The notes beneath the pieces were generated by a model that saw nothing but the letters and a program-made list of their open reading frames with translations, was not told where the DNA came from and searched no databases. This document shows positions 19,135 to 28,777 of a stretch of 64,000 nucleotides of DNA, one piece after another. The translations under genes and the position numbers were made by a program. Origin of the DNA: Maribacter luteus (GTDB taxonomy: Bacteria; Bacteroidota; Bacteroidia; Flavobacteriales; Flavobacteriaceae); NCBI RefSeq assembly GCF_009674825.1, contig NZ_WKJH01000018.1, positions 124,001 to 188,000 on the forward strand, read 5' to 3'. Numbering within the stretch: position 1 is the stretch's first letter; every line of letters begins with the position of its first letter.

Positions 19135-19863
19135 CTAGACCTTATGGTATACTTCTTCGAATGGTATTCTGAATCGTGGTCCGTACACTCCTTTGTCATC
19201 ACGAACACCACAAGCAATGACCATGTTGATCTCTGCTCCCCAAGGTAGGTCTAAAATCCTTTTTATTCGTAAGGTGTCGCTACCTTCCATTGGGCAGGTA
19301 TCATAACCCACTGCGGACATTGAGATCATGAAATTCTGTGCTGCCAATGCTGCACTTTTGTGCGCTACGATACGCATGTCAGATTTACGAACCTGTCTAT
19401 ATATAGGTCTAAAAAGTCCTACAATCTGAAAAAAGATAAAACGCAAGGCCCCTAAAATACCCAAGAACTCCGTGTATAATGTAGGAATCAGTTTCTTGTA
19501 ATAATTCAAAACGAATTTTTCCCTGGTCGAATCCTTTTTATCCGTTGTTTTTTCAAATCCCTTTTTAAGAAAATCAAGATTTGCTTTACTTCTTTTACGC
19601 CAAAGGTCTTTTCGGGTCACCACCACGACCAATTGCTTTGCTGTCTTTGCGGCAGGTTGGTCAAAACATGCTTTTGATAGGGCTTTGAGCTTTGTTTTAT
19701 CCGTTACATGGTAGAATTCCCATAATTGCATATTACTACTGGTTGGGGCAAGGGAAGCGTTCAGAAGGCATTTGCGTACTATTTCATTATCCAACTCAAT
19801 ATCCTCTTTGTAAATACGAACCGATCGGCGATATGCTATCGCCTCTGAGACTGTTTTTTCCAT
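19135..19863 (-). CDS. Nitroreductase family protein
   Basis: FMN-dependent nitroreductase-fold oxidoreductase of 242 residues. The N-terminal FMN-phosphate motif RRSVRIY follows SEAIAY, then come APTSSNMQLWEFYHV and the C-terminal CPMEGSD and ACGVRDDKG blocks. A middle insertion (about residues 110-165) is rich in aromatic residues and could form a lid or membrane-facing helix. The frame is open further upstream, but the ATG at 19863 gives the natural family N-terminus and sits five bases after the aldehyde dehydrogenase stop. The two are one transcription unit. Substrate unknown. Confidence 0.85.
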   Translation of the reverse strand: MEKTVSEAIAYRRSVRIYKEDIELDNEIVRKCLLNASLAPTSSNMQLWEFYHVTDKTKLKALSKACFDQPAAKTAKQLVVVVTRKDLWRKRSKANLDFLKKGFEKTTDKKDSTREKFVLNYYKKLIPTLYTEFLGILGALRFIFFQIVGLFRPIYRQVRKSDMRIVAHKSAALAAQNFMISMSAVGYDTCPMEGSDTLRIKRILDLPWGAEINMVIACGVRDDKGVYGPRFRIPFEEVYHKV

Positions 19864-19868
19864 GGTGC

Positions 19869-21233
19869 TTAAAAAAGATGTTTTACTTTTTTTATGAATT
19901 TTAAAGGAAGGTTGTATGGGGGATAACGCAACGGTACATCCAACCAATTGGGTTTTTTGATGATGGCTTTTTGATGCGAAAATAGGTCAAATGATGTTTT
20001 ACCATGGTAAGAACCGATACCACTAGGGCCAACACCACCGAACGGTAGTTTTTTATTGGTAATCTGTATGACCGTATCGTTTATGGCACCACCACCGAAA
20101 CTGTATTCGGAAATGATTTTTTGTTGGAATTTCTTATCCGTAGAAAATATATACGTAGCCAAGGGTTTGCCATAATGGGAGATATACTTGTCTATATCTT
20201 TTGGATTATCAAAGGCAATAATCGGGAGAATTGGACCAAAGATCTCACCTTTCATTAGTGCACTGTCCATTTTAGGTTCATCTACCAAAGTTGGGGAAAG
20301 ATAGTTGTCACTGTCATTGGTTTCCCCTCCAAAGAGAATGGTCTCCCCTTGTAGCATGTCTTTTAATCCGGCATAGTGTTTTGCATTGACAAGACGAGCA
20401 TAATCTGGAGAGTCTTCAATAGGGTTTCCATAACATTTTTTGATGCTTTCCTTTAGGGCTTCTATAAGTTTGTTCTTGACACTATTGTGAACTAAAATAT
20501 AATCAGGGGCAATACAGGTTTGCCCTGCGTTTAAAAATTTACCCCAAACGATTCTTTTAGCAGCTAAACCTATGGCTGCGGTTTGGTCTACTATGGTTGG
20601 ATTTTTTCCACCTAACTCCAGCGTAACGGGAGTTAAGTGTCTTGCCGCACTCTCATAAACTATCTTACCTACCCGGGTACTCCCGGTAAAGAATATATAA
20701 TCCCATTTTTGAGCCAATAACAGCTGGGATACTTCTACGCCACCTTCCATCACGGATACATGTTCAGGTAGGAACACGGCAGTTATGATTTCATGGACAA
20801 TTTTTGAGGTGTTCGGTGTTGCTTCAGAGGGTTTTGCCACGACGGTATTCCCTGCAGCGATAGCTCCGATGAGGGGTGCGAATACCAATTGAAAAGGATA
20901 GTTCCATGGAGCTATGATCAGCACCGAACCATAGGGTTCTTTATAGATCCAGTCTGATGAGGGCCAATTCAAAAGGGTGCTCGACTTTCGTTCTGGACGG
21001 GTCCATAATTCAATGTTCTTTATGGCTAATTTCAATTCGGCCAGAACAAATTGGGTCTCAGCGGCCAAGGTTTCGAACCTGGGTTTTTTAAAGTCGGCAT
21101 ATAAGGCATCACATATAGCTTCCTCTTTAGCCTCAATTTCTTTCTGTAAACGCTTAAGGGCCTTTTTCCGAAAAGCTACACTTTTGGTTTCTTGGGAATT
21201 AAAGAACTCGATTTGGGTTTTTAGTACTTCCAT
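19869..21233 (-). CDS. Aldehyde dehydrogenase (ALDH3-like)
   Basis: NAD(P)-dependent oxidation of an aldehyde to the acid. The 454-residue protein is of the short, membrane-associated ALDH3/coniferyl-aldehyde type. It has APWNYPFQLVFAPLIGAIAAGN, then FTGSTRVGKIV and the glutamate motif VTLELGGKNP. The catalytic cysteine motif is NAGQTCIAPDY, and KLPFGGVGPSGIGSYHG lies at the C-terminal end. The C-terminus ends in a basic stretch, as in other members. First gene of a two-gene unit with the nitroreductase. A role in lipid-aldehyde detoxification is a family-level inference. Confidence 0.9.
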   Translation of the reverse strand: MEVLKTQIEFFNSQETKSVAFRKKALKRLQKEIEAKEEAICDALYADFKKPRFETLAAETQFVLAELKLAIKNIELWTRPERKSSTLLNWPSSDWIYKEPYGSVLIIAPWNYPFQLVFAPLIGAIAAGNTVVAKPSEATPNTSKIVHEIITAVFLPEHVSVMEGGVEVSQLLLAQKWDYIFFTGSTRVGKIVYESAARHLTPVTLELGGKNPTIVDQTAAIGLAAKRIVWGKFLNAGQTCIAPDYILVHNSVKNKLIEALKESIKKCYGNPIEDSPDYARLVNAKHYAGLKDMLQGETILFGGETNDSDNYLSPTLVDEPKMDSALMKGEIFGPILPIIAFDNPKDIDKYISHYGKPLATYIFSTDKKFQQKIISEYSFGGGAINDTVIQITNKKLPFGGVGPSGIGSYHGKTSFDLFSHQKAIIKKPNWLDVPLRYPPYNLPLKFIKKVKHLF

Positions 21234-21593
21234 AAATTCGAAATGAAACCAAATGTAACAAATAAAACCATGACCTTTCGTTTTCCAAAAACCTAGGGGC
21301 GTTCCTGTTTGGTTTACTGATGTATTTTTACATCAATTGTCACTTATTCATCCTTTCTAAGGTTGATAACTTGCTTTTTTTTATGTTTCCCAAGTACTTT
21401 CCCAAGGATATTAAAAGTATTGAATATGGTATAAAAAGACTATTTAAATAATTGATATACAGGTATATATATAAATTATACAAGTATTGGATTTAGAGCA
21501 GGAAACCGAGTTAAAAAATTACCTTTTATTATTGAATTATATTTGATTGTTAAAAAACATATAATAGCATAAATATACAATACAGTATACTAG
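21234..21593. promoter_or_regulatory. Divergent control region, aldehyde dehydrogenase / ilvD leader
   Basis: 360 bases without a convincing gene. A perfect seven-base hairpin, TGATGTA/TACATCA with loop TTTT, lies at 21318-21335. A TATATTTG box at 21538-21545 could be the -7 element of the ilvDBNC unit, giving a leader of about 45 bases. A 43-codon plus-strand frame (21320-21451) exists, but it is not enriched in Ile/Val/Leu and is not supported as an attenuator peptide. Confidence 0.35.
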
Positions 21594-23270
21594 ATGGAAT
21601 TGAATAAATATAGTAAGAATGTAACCCAAGACCCAACACAACCAGCTGCTCAGGCCATGTTGTACGGTATTGGTTTTAAAGATGAGGATTTTAATAAGCC
21701 TTTGGTCGGTATAGCTAGTACGGGTTACGAGGGGAATCCGTGTAACATGCATTTGAACGACCTTGCCAAATTGGTGAAAGAAGGGGTTAATTCAAAGGAA
21801 ACAGTTGGACTGATCTTCAATACTATCGGGGTAAGTGATGGTATTTCAATGGGAACCCCAGGAATGCGTTTCTCATTACCCTCAAGGGATATAATCGCGG
21901 ATTCTATGGAGACCGTAGTTCAGGGAATGTCATATGATGCCTTGGTAACGGTTGTAGGTTGCGACAAGAACATGCCAGGAGCCCTTATGGCGATGATTAG
22001 ATTGAATAGACCTTCTATTTTGGTTTATGGCGGTACTATTGCATCAGGATGTCATAATGATAGAAAACTTGATATCGTTTCAGCGTTTGAGGCTTGGGGA
22101 GAGAAGGTTGCCGGAACTATGGAAGAAGACGAATTCAAAAGCATTATAAAAAAATCGATTCCTGGAGCAGGTGCTTGTGGAGGTATGTATACGGCCAATA
22201 CGATGGCTTCTGCCATTGAGGCTCTTGGAATGTCATTACCTTATAATTCTTCCAATCCTGCAGATAATTATCTAAAAGAAAAGGAGTGTGTAGAGGCTGG
22301 TAAGCAAATGCGGGTTCTTATTGAGAAGGACATTAAACCATTGGACATTGTAACAAGAAAATCATTGGAAAATGCCATTCGCTTAGTTACTATCATGGGA
22401 GGGTCAACCAATGCGGTTTTACATTTCTTGGCCATAGCAAGGGCTGCTGATATCGATTTTACCTTACAGGATTTCCAACATATCAGTGACACGACGCCTT
22501 TTATTGCCGATTTAAAGCCTAGCGGTAAATATTTAATGGAAGATGTTCACCGTGTTGGCGGAATTCCAGCCGTATTGAAATATTTATTGAAGAACGGACT
22601 TTTACATGGTGATTGTTTGACCGTTACGGGTAAAACATTGGCCGAAAACTTGGAAAATGTACCGGATTTAGAAGAAGGACAGGATGTTATCATGCCTTTG
22701 GACAAACCCATTAAAGCTACAGGGCATTTACGCATGCTTTATGGTAACCTTGCAAAAAATGGTTCCGTAGCAAAAATAACCGGTAAAGAAGGACTCATTT
22801 TTAAAGGTGTAGCCAAAGTTTTCAACAGTGAGTACGATGCCAATGACGGTATACGTAACGGACTCGTTAAAAAAGGGGACGTGGTCGTGATTCGTTATGA
22901 AGGTCCTAAAGGGGGGCCAGGAATGCCGGAAATGCTAAAACCTACAGCGGCCATAATGGGCGCAGGCCTAGGTAAAGACGTAGCCTTGATTACAGACGGT
23001 CGTTTTTCCGGAGGTACCCATGGCTTCGTTGTCGGCCATATTTCTCCCGAAGCTCAAGAGGGTGGTGTAATCGCCCTAGTTAAAGATGGGGATACGATCG
23101 TCATTGATGCGGAAACCAATTCGATAAATGTGGAAGTTTCGGAAGAAGAGCTTGCAAAACGTAAATCAGAGTGGGTTGAGCCAGAATTAAAATTCAAAAA
23201 AGGGGTATTGTATAAATATGCCCGTTCGGTCTCATCGGCAGCCCAAGGTTGTGTTACCGATGAATTCTAG
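21594..23270 (+). CDS. ilvD: Dihydroxy-acid dehydratase
   Basis: IlvD dehydrates 2,3-dihydroxy-3-methylbutanoate and the Ile-pathway homologue to the 2-keto acids. The 558-residue protein has iron-sulfur cysteine motifs in [10 protein letters not shown] and [15 protein letters not shown]. The C-terminal blocks [15 protein letters not shown] and [14 protein letters not shown] are present, and the length is typical. First gene of the ilvD-B-N-C unit; 77 bases separate it from ilvB. Confidence 0.97.
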   Translation: MELNKYSKNVTQDPTQPAAQAMLYGIGFKDEDFNKPLVGIASTGYEGNPCNMHLNDLAKLVKEGVNSKETVGLIFNTIGVSDGISMGTPGMRFSLPSRDIIADSMETVVQGMSYDALVTVVGCDKNMPGALMAMIRLNRPSILVYGGTIASGCHNDRKLDIVSAFEAWGEKVAGTMEEDEFKSIIKKSIPGAGACGGMYTANTMASAIEALGMSLPYNSSNPADNYLKEKECVEAGKQMRVLIEKDIKPLDIVTRKSLENAIRLVTIMGGSTNAVLHFLAIARAADIDFTLQDFQHISDTTPFIADLKPSGKYLMEDVHRVGGIPAVLKYLLKNGLLHGDCLTVTGKTLAENLENVPDLEEGQDVIMPLDKPIKATGHLRMLYGNLAKNGSVAKITGKEGLIFKGVAKVFNSEYDANDGIRNGLVKKGDVVVIRYEGPKGGPGMPEMLKPTAAIMGAGLGKDVALITDGRFSGGTHGFVVGHISPEAQEGGVIALVKDGDTIVIDAETNSINVEVSEEELAKRKSEWVEPELKFKKGVLYKYARSVSSAAQGCVTDEF

Positions 23271-23347
23271 GATGTTATAATCGAAATTTACCCCATTGGG
23301 GCATAAAGGGGAGATACTTTTAAATACCCCAATAAGTATAAATAATT

Positions 23348-25081
23348 ATGGAGACTTTGAAAGAAAAGAATAAAGATGCCAAAAAAACCACGGCGATGAA
23401 GGTAAGTGGTGCAGAGGCGATTATACATTGTTTATTGGCAGAAGGTGTAGATATACTTTATGGATACCCAGGTGGGGCTATTATGCCGGTCTATGACGAA
23501 CTTTATAAGTTTCAGGATAAATTGACCCATATTCTTACCCGTCATGAACAAGGGGCGACCCATGCGGCCCAAGGTTTTGCACGCGTAACGGGTAGGGTTG
23601 GGGTTGCCATGGCAACTTCAGGACCGGGAGCAACGAATTTGGTTACAGGCTTGGCAGATGCCCAGATAGATTCAACTCCAATGGTATGTATAACAGGGCA
23701 GGTAACAAGACATTTATTGGGTTCTGATGCATTTCAGGAAACCGATATCATCGGTATTTCGACTCCGGTGACCAAATGGAATTACCAGATTACCAAAGCA
23801 GAGGAAATTCCGGAGATTTTGGCCAAGGCTTTTTATATCGCCAGATCCGGTCGTCCAGGACCTGTTCTTGTCGATATCACAAAAAATGCCCAGTTCGATG
23901 AATTGGATTTCAGTTATGAGCATTGCACCGGTATCCGAAGTTATAATCCTGTACCAAAACCAAATACAGAAGCAATAGATGCTGCGGCCAAATTGATTAA
24001 TGAGGCCAAAAAACCTATGATCGTATTCGGCCAAGGTGTTATTTTGGGTCAGGCCGAAGATGAATTGAAAGAATTGATAGAAAAATCAGGAATTCCCGCA
24101 GCTTGGACCATTTTGGGACTTTCCGCTTTGGACTCCGACCACCCATTGAATGTGGGAATGGTAGGGATGCATGGTAATTATGCGCCGAATATGTTGACCA
24201 ATGAATGCGATGTGCTTATTGCCATTGGTATGCGTTTTGACGATAGGGTCACAGGTAATTTGGATACTTATGCAAAGCAGGCCAAGGTCATACATTTTGA
24301 AATAGACCCTGCAGAAATCAATAAAAATGTAACAGCCGATGTGGCGGTATTGGGTAATTCAAAGGAAACATTGGGAATGATATTGCCCAAAATAAAAGAA
24401 AACAAGCATGAGGCTTGGCATAATGAGTTCAAGAAAAGATATAAAATAGAATTCGATGCGGTCATTAAGGACGAATTACACCCGACCAAAGAAGGAATGA
24501 CCATGGCCGAAGTAATCAATGAAATAAATACCGCTTCGGGTCATAAGGCCGTTATCGTGAGCGATGTTGGGCAACATCAAATGATTGCTTGTAGATATTC
24601 AAAGTTCAAACAATCCAAAAGTAATATTACATCCGGTGGACTGGGAACCATGGGATTTGCATTGCCGGCTGCCATTGGTGCCAAAATGGGCGCAATGGAT
24701 CGGGAAGTCGTTGCCATAATCGGTGATGGTGGGTATCAAATGACCATTCAAGAATTGGGAACTATATTCCAGAATAAAACCCCGGTGAAAATCGTGGTTT
24801 TGAATAATGAGCATTTGGGAATGGTACGCCAATGGCAAGAACTGTTCTTTGAAAGTAGATATGCCTCAACGGTTATGAGCAATCCGAATTTCGTGAAGAT
24901 TGCAGAAGGTTATGATATTACCGCTAAAAAAATAACAGATAGAAAAGATCTAAAAGCTACTATTGCCGAAATGTTGGCCTCGAAAGATGCTTACTTCTTG
25001 GAAGTAAGGGTAGAGAAAGAAGATAACGTATTCCCAATGATACCTTCAGGGGCATCTGTATCGGATATTAGATTGAAATAG
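23348..25081 (+). CDS. ilvB: Acetolactate synthase, large (catalytic) subunit
   Basis: Thiamine-diphosphate enzyme that condenses two pyruvates, or pyruvate and 2-ketobutyrate. The 577-residue protein starts the fold at SGAEAIIHCLLAEGVDILYGYPGG. The catalytic glutamate is in THILTRHEQGATHAAQGFAR. The FAD-binding domain lies in the middle, and the ThDP/Mg motif is GDGGYQMTIQELGTIFQ. The N-terminal 20 residues are lysine-rich. It is followed by a 160-base gap with a palindromic repeat before ilvN. Confidence 0.97.
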   Translation: METLKEKNKDAKKTTAMKVSGAEAIIHCLLAEGVDILYGYPGGAIMPVYDELYKFQDKLTHILTRHEQGATHAAQGFARVTGRVGVAMATSGPGATNLVTGLADAQIDSTPMVCITGQVTRHLLGSDAFQETDIIGISTPVTKWNYQITKAEEIPEILAKAFYIARSGRPGPVLVDITKNAQFDELDFSYEHCTGIRSYNPVPKPNTEAIDAAAKLINEAKKPMIVFGQGVILGQAEDELKELIEKSGIPAAWTILGLSALDSDHPLNVGMVGMHGNYAPNMLTNECDVLIAIGMRFDDRVTGNLDTYAKQAKVIHFEIDPAEINKNVTADVAVLGNSKETLGMILPKIKENKHEAWHNEFKKRYKIEFDAVIKDELHPTKEGMTMAEVINEINTASGHKAVIVSDVGQHQMIACRYSKFKQSKSNITSGGLGTMGFALPAAIGAKMGAMDREVVAIIGDGGYQMTIQELGTIFQNKTPVKIVVLNNEHLGMVRQWQELFFESRYASTVMSNPNFVKIAEGYDITAKKITDRKDLKATIAEMLASKDAYFLEVRVEKEDNVFPMIPSGASVSDIRLK

Positions 25082-25155
25082 ATATACATTTCCAAGGTTC
25101 TTGAGTTACCACGGATTTATAATGATCGATCAAACGATCAAACAATATGGAAAAT

Positions 25156-25224
25156 GTCCCCTCGAGCGCAGTCGGGAGGTCTTGGTTTACTGAATATTTT
25201 GTTCTCGACTGCGTTCGAACAGAC
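25156..25224. repeat. Imperfect inverted repeat between ilvB and ilvN
   Basis: The left arm 25156-25179 contains TCGAGCGCAGTCG (25162-25174). The right arm 25201-25224 contains CGACTGCGTTCGA (25206-25218), its reverse complement with one mismatch. The arms are separated by about 21 bases and are clearly more GC-rich than the surroundings. It looks like a dispersed palindromic element of the REP/BIME kind inserted in an intra-operon gap. GATCAAAC repeated just upstream (25127-25142 region) adds to the repeat character. Confidence 0.75.
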
Positions 25225-25241
25225 TTAGTGTTACTTTTATT

Positions 25242-25769
25242 ATGAAAAAAGAATGGTTTACGATTTCAGTTTATGCTGAAAATAATGTGGGATTACTGAA
25301 TAGGATTTCAGGTATTTTCTTGAAACGTCACATTAATATAGAGAGTCTTAACGTTTCTAAATCGGAGATTGAGAATGTTTCCAAATTCACGATCGTTGTA
25401 AATACCACCGAGGATTGGACACGTAAAATAGTGCAACAAATTGAAAAACAGATTGAGGTCATAAAGGCTTTTTTCCATGATGATGATGAGATCATTTATC
25501 AAGAATCGGCATTGTTCAAAGTGGCTTCCCACCTTCTTTTTGATGAACGTCAAATACAGAATATCATTAAAGAGAGTAATTCACAGATCGTTACCGTTTC
25601 CCGCGACTTTTTTGTGTTGGCAAAATCAGGACGAAGACATGAGATAGACGAAATGCACGAAGCATTATTACCTTATGGGATCATGCAGTTCGTTCGATCA
25701 GGTAGAATAGCCGTGTCAAAGGCAGAGATGCCGATAAGCAAACTATTAAAAAACTTTTATCAAGATTAA
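25242..25769 (+). CDS. ilvN: Acetolactate synthase, small (regulatory) subunit
   Basis: Regulatory subunit that binds valine and activates the catalytic subunit. The 175-residue protein has an N-terminal ACT domain ([24 protein letters not shown]) with the glycine-rich ligand loop. The C-terminal ALS-small domain ends in the block [16 protein letters not shown]. The size is typical. A short hairpin (CCCGA/TCGGG) lies in the 44-base gap before ilvC. Confidence 0.95.
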   Translation: MKKEWFTISVYAENNVGLLNRISGIFLKRHINIESLNVSKSEIENVSKFTIVVNTTEDWTRKIVQQIEKQIEVIKAFFHDDDEIIYQESALFKVASHLLFDERQIQNIIKESNSQIVTVSRDFFVLAKSGRRHEIDEMHEALLPYGIMQFVRSGRIAVSKAEMPISKLLKNFYQD

Positions 25770-25813
25770 TAATCAATCCCGAGAAATATCGGGGCTTAAA
25801 ACGAGAATTTAAA

Positions 25814-27289
25814 ATGGCAAATTATTTTAATACACTATCACTAAGGGATCAATTGACCCAGTTGGGGAAATGTAGATTTATGGATTCCAGCGAATTTTCA
25901 GATGGTGTAACTGCTTTAAAAGGTAAGAAGATAGTAATTGTAGGTTGTGGGGCACAAGGCCTCAACCAAGGATTGAACATGAGGGATTCGGGCCTTGATA
26001 TTTCCTATACCCTTCGTGAAGCGGCCATAAAGGAAAAAAGACAGTCTTACATCAATGCAACCGAAAACGGTTTTACTGTTGGTACCTATGAAGAGTTGGT
26101 GCCCTCGGCAGATTTGGTGATCAACCTTACTCCGGATAAGCAACATACCAATGTGGTAAGTGCGGTAATGCCTTTGATGAAAAAAGGGGCCACATTATCT
26201 TATTCCCATGGTTTTAATATCGTTGAAGAAGGTATGCAGGTCCGTAAGGATCTTACCGTTATTATGGTAGCACCAAAGAGTCCAGGTTCTGAGGTTCGTG
26301 AAGAATATAAAAGAGGTTTCGGTGTTCCTACATTAATTGCCGTACATCCGGACAATGATCCTGAAGGTAAAGGTTTGGAACAGGCCAAAGCTTATGCTGC
26401 AGGTACTGGCGGACATAAAGCCGGGGTGTTGGAATCTTCTTTCGTAGCCGAAGTGAAATCAGACCTTATGGGTGAGCAGACCATACTTTGTGGATTATTG
26501 CAAACCGGTTCTATCCTTTGTTTTGATAAGATGATCGAAAAAGGAATCGATGCCGGTTATGCTTCCAAATTAATCCAATATGGTTGGGAAACCGTTACCG
26601 AAGGATTAAAATATGGGGGAATAACCAATATGATGGATCGTTTATCAAATCCAGCTAAAATAAAAGCTTTTGAACTCTCAGAAGAATTAAAGGATATTAT
26701 GCGTCCTTTATTCCATAAACATATGGATGATATCATGAGTGGTCATTTTTCCAAAACCATGATGGAGGATTGGGCCAATGATGATAAGAACCTTTTAACC
26801 TGGAGGGCCGAAACAGGGGAAACTGCCTTTGAGAAAACGCCGGCCGGTGATGTAAAAATCAGTGAGCAGGAATTTTATGATAATGGCGTATTAATGGTGG
26901 CCATGGTACGTGCCGGTGTAGAGTTGGCATATGAATCCATGACCGAATCCGGTATTATCGGTGAGTCGGCTTATTATGAGTCCTTACATGAAACCCCTTT
27001 GATCGCCAATACCATTGCACGTAAAAAATTGTTCGAAATGAACCGGGTAATTTCCGATACGGCGGAATACGGTTGTTACCTATTCGATCATGCGTGTAAA
27101 CCTTTATTGGCAGATTTTATGAAAGGAATAGATACCGATGTCATAGGTAAACAATACGGCGCAGGTAAAGACAATGGTGTTGATAACGCCAAATTGATTA
27201 CGGTGAATAAGGCACTTAGGGAGCACCCTGTAGAAATTGTAGGGGCAAGATTAAGGGCTTCAATGACAGCGATGAAACCAATCGTTTAA
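25814..27289 (+). CDS. ilvC: Ketol-acid reductoisomerase, class II (long form)
   Basis: Mg- and NADPH-dependent isomerisation and reduction of acetolactate. At 491 residues it is the long class II form with a duplicated knotted domain, as in E. coli. The NADPH motif is [19 protein letters not shown], with the arginine/serine-rich loop in [11 protein letters not shown]. The metal-binding block contains [11 protein letters not shown], and the second domain carries [19 protein letters not shown] good terminator follows, so ilvA is a separate unit or a read-through. Confidence 0.97.
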   Translation: MANYFNTLSLRDQLTQLGKCRFMDSSEFSDGVTALKGKKIVIVGCGAQGLNQGLNMRDSGLDISYTLREAAIKEKRQSYINATENGFTVGTYEELVPSADLVINLTPDKQHTNVVSAVMPLMKKGATLSYSHGFNIVEEGMQVRKDLTVIMVAPKSPGSEVREEYKRGFGVPTLIAVHPDNDPEGKGLEQAKAYAAGTGGHKAGVLESSFVAEVKSDLMGEQTILCGLLQTGSILCFDKMIEKGIDAGYASKLIQYGWETVTEGLKYGGITNMMDRLSNPAKIKAFELSEELKDIMRPLFHKHMDDIMSGHFSKTMMEDWANDDKNLLTWRAETGETAFEKTPAGDVKISEQEFYDNGVLMVAMVRAGVELAYESMTESGIIGESAYYESLHETPLIANTIARKKLFEMNRVISDTAEYGCYLFDHACKPLLADFMKGIDTDVIGKQYGAGKDNGVDNAKLITVNKALREHPVEIVGARLRASMTAMKPIV

Positions 27290-27307
27290 TAATCAAAACA
27301 TTATAGC

Positions 27308-27347
27308 AAGACCTGTCGGGTATTCAAAATCTGACGGGTCTTTTTAT
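27308..27347 (+). terminator. Terminator after ilvC
   Basis: Ten-base stem AAGACCTGTC (27308-27317) and GACGGGTCTT (27333-27342), with one wobble pair, followed by a T-rich run. It ends the ilvDBNC transcript. Confidence 0.85.
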
Positions 27348-27387
27348 TTTAGGGGTCATTGTTAGATCAAATCCCGATAGGACTTTT

Positions 27388-27395
27388 TATCTTTG
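27388..27395 (+). promoter_or_regulatory. Candidate -7 box of ilvA
   Basis: TATCTTTG fits TAnnTTTG and lies only three bases before the ATG of ilvA. No good -33 TTG is seen at 19-21 bases upstream. If real, the transcript would be leaderless, as suggested for tilS. Weak. Confidence 0.25.
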
Positions 27396-27398
27396 GGC

Positions 27399-28649
27399 AT
27401 GGCATATTTTCCACAATTAAAAGACATAAAATCCGCCTTGGAGGTTATCCATGAAGTGGCGAAAGTTACCCCATTGGACGAGAGTATCCGTCTTTCTAAA
27501 CAGTACCGGTCTAATGTTCTCCTTAAACGGGAAGATCTTCATCGGGTACGTTCTTATAAGATACGTGGGGCGTATAATAAAATGAGTTCCTTGACGCAGG
27601 AAGAAAGGTCTAAAGGGGTGGTTTGCGCAAGTGCCGGTAACCATGCCCAAGGAGTCGCTTTCGCTTGTCACCATTTGGGCATCAAGGGAACCATTTATAT
27701 GCCATCGGTAACCCCAAAACAGAAGGTTCAACAGACTAAAATGTTCGGGGGAGATACCATTGAAATCGTATTGGAAGGTGATACCTTCGATGATTCATCT
27801 AAAGCCGCATTGCAGTTTTGTAGGGAAAATGATAAGACATTTGTACATCCTTTCGATGATGAAAAGGTAATCGAAGGTCAAGGTACGATCGGTTTGGAGC
27901 TCTTGGAGCAGATAAGTACCCCTATCGACTACATATTCGTTGCCGTAGGTGGGGGCGGACTTGCTTCTGGTTTGTGCGGGGTTTTCAATGCGTTGTCACC
28001 ACACACGAAAATTATCGGGGTAGAGCCATTAGGGGCGGCTTCCATGAAGACATCTATAGATAATGGGACCAATACACGATTGGAGAAAATTGATAAATTT
28101 ATTGATGGAGCTGCGGTACAACGTGTCGGGGATCTGACCTTTGCGATCTGTAAGGAGTATCTGCACGATATTTGTGCTATACCAGAAGGCAAAGTCTGCC
28201 AGACCATTTTGGATCTTTACAATAGGGATGCTATAGTTGTGGAACCGGCAGGGGCATTGACCATTGCCGCCTTGGATGACTATGCCGAAGAAATAAAGGG
28301 GAAGAATGTGGTCTGCATCGTAAGTGGAAGCAATAATGATATTGCACGAATGGCCGAAATAAAGGAACGGGCTTTGTTATATGGGAAGTTAAAGCATTAT
28401 TTTATTGTTCGTTTTCCACAGCGACCTGGGGCATTAAAGCATTTTGTTGCTGATATTTTGGGCCCAGATGATGACATTACCCATTTTGAATATTCTAAAA
28501 AGTCGAATAAGGAAAATGCACCGGCCATCGTGGGAATAGAGTTGAAAAGTACCGCAGACCTACAACCTTTGATCGATCGTATGAAAGCCCATAACTTTTT
28601 TGGAGGTTACCTGAATGATAAACCCGATTTATTCCAGTATTTAGTATAG
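27399..28649 (+). CDS. ilvA: Threonine dehydratase (deaminase), biosynthetic
   Basis: PLP enzyme converting threonine to 2-ketobutyrate for isoleucine synthesis. The 416-residue protein binds PLP at the lysine in HRVRSYKIRGAYNKM; the phosphate loop is VGGGGLASGL. Its C-terminal ACT-like regulatory domain (about 330-416, starting KHYFIVRFPQRPGALKHF) is single, as in short biosynthetic forms. A TTG two codons upstream is in frame, but the ATG gives the usual start MAYFPQLKDI. It completes the isoleucine route with ilvDBNC. Confidence 0.95.
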   Translation: MAYFPQLKDIKSALEVIHEVAKVTPLDESIRLSKQYRSNVLLKREDLHRVRSYKIRGAYNKMSSLTQEERSKGVVCASAGNHAQGVAFACHHLGIKGTIYMPSVTPKQKVQQTKMFGGDTIEIVLEGDTFDDSSKAALQFCRENDKTFVHPFDDEKVIEGQGTIGLELLEQISTPIDYIFVAVGGGGLASGLCGVFNALSPHTKIIGVEPLGAASMKTSIDNGTNTRLEKIDKFIDGAAVQRVGDLTFAICKEYLHDICAIPEGKVCQTILDLYNRDAIVVEPAGALTIAALDDYAEEIKGKNVVCIVSGSNNDIARMAEIKERALLYGKLKHYFIVRFPQRPGALKHFVADILGPDDDITHFEYSKKSNKENAPAIVGIELKSTADLQPLIDRMKAHNFFGGYLNDKPDLFQYLV

Positions 28650-28777
28650 TGGTGTCACATTAATCAAGGTAATTATTACAAATCTCAATTCTTTGACTTT
28701 CTTTGGTTTTCTATGACTGTTTTTTAGTGTTAAACACATAATTTTGTAATAGAATTTTAATCTTTTAAAAAAATAAT

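Noticed and set aside
21320-21451. 43-codon leader frame before ilvD
   Set aside because: It is not rich in Ile/Val/Leu runs, and no terminator-type attenuator structure follows, so a peptide-attenuation role is unsupported.
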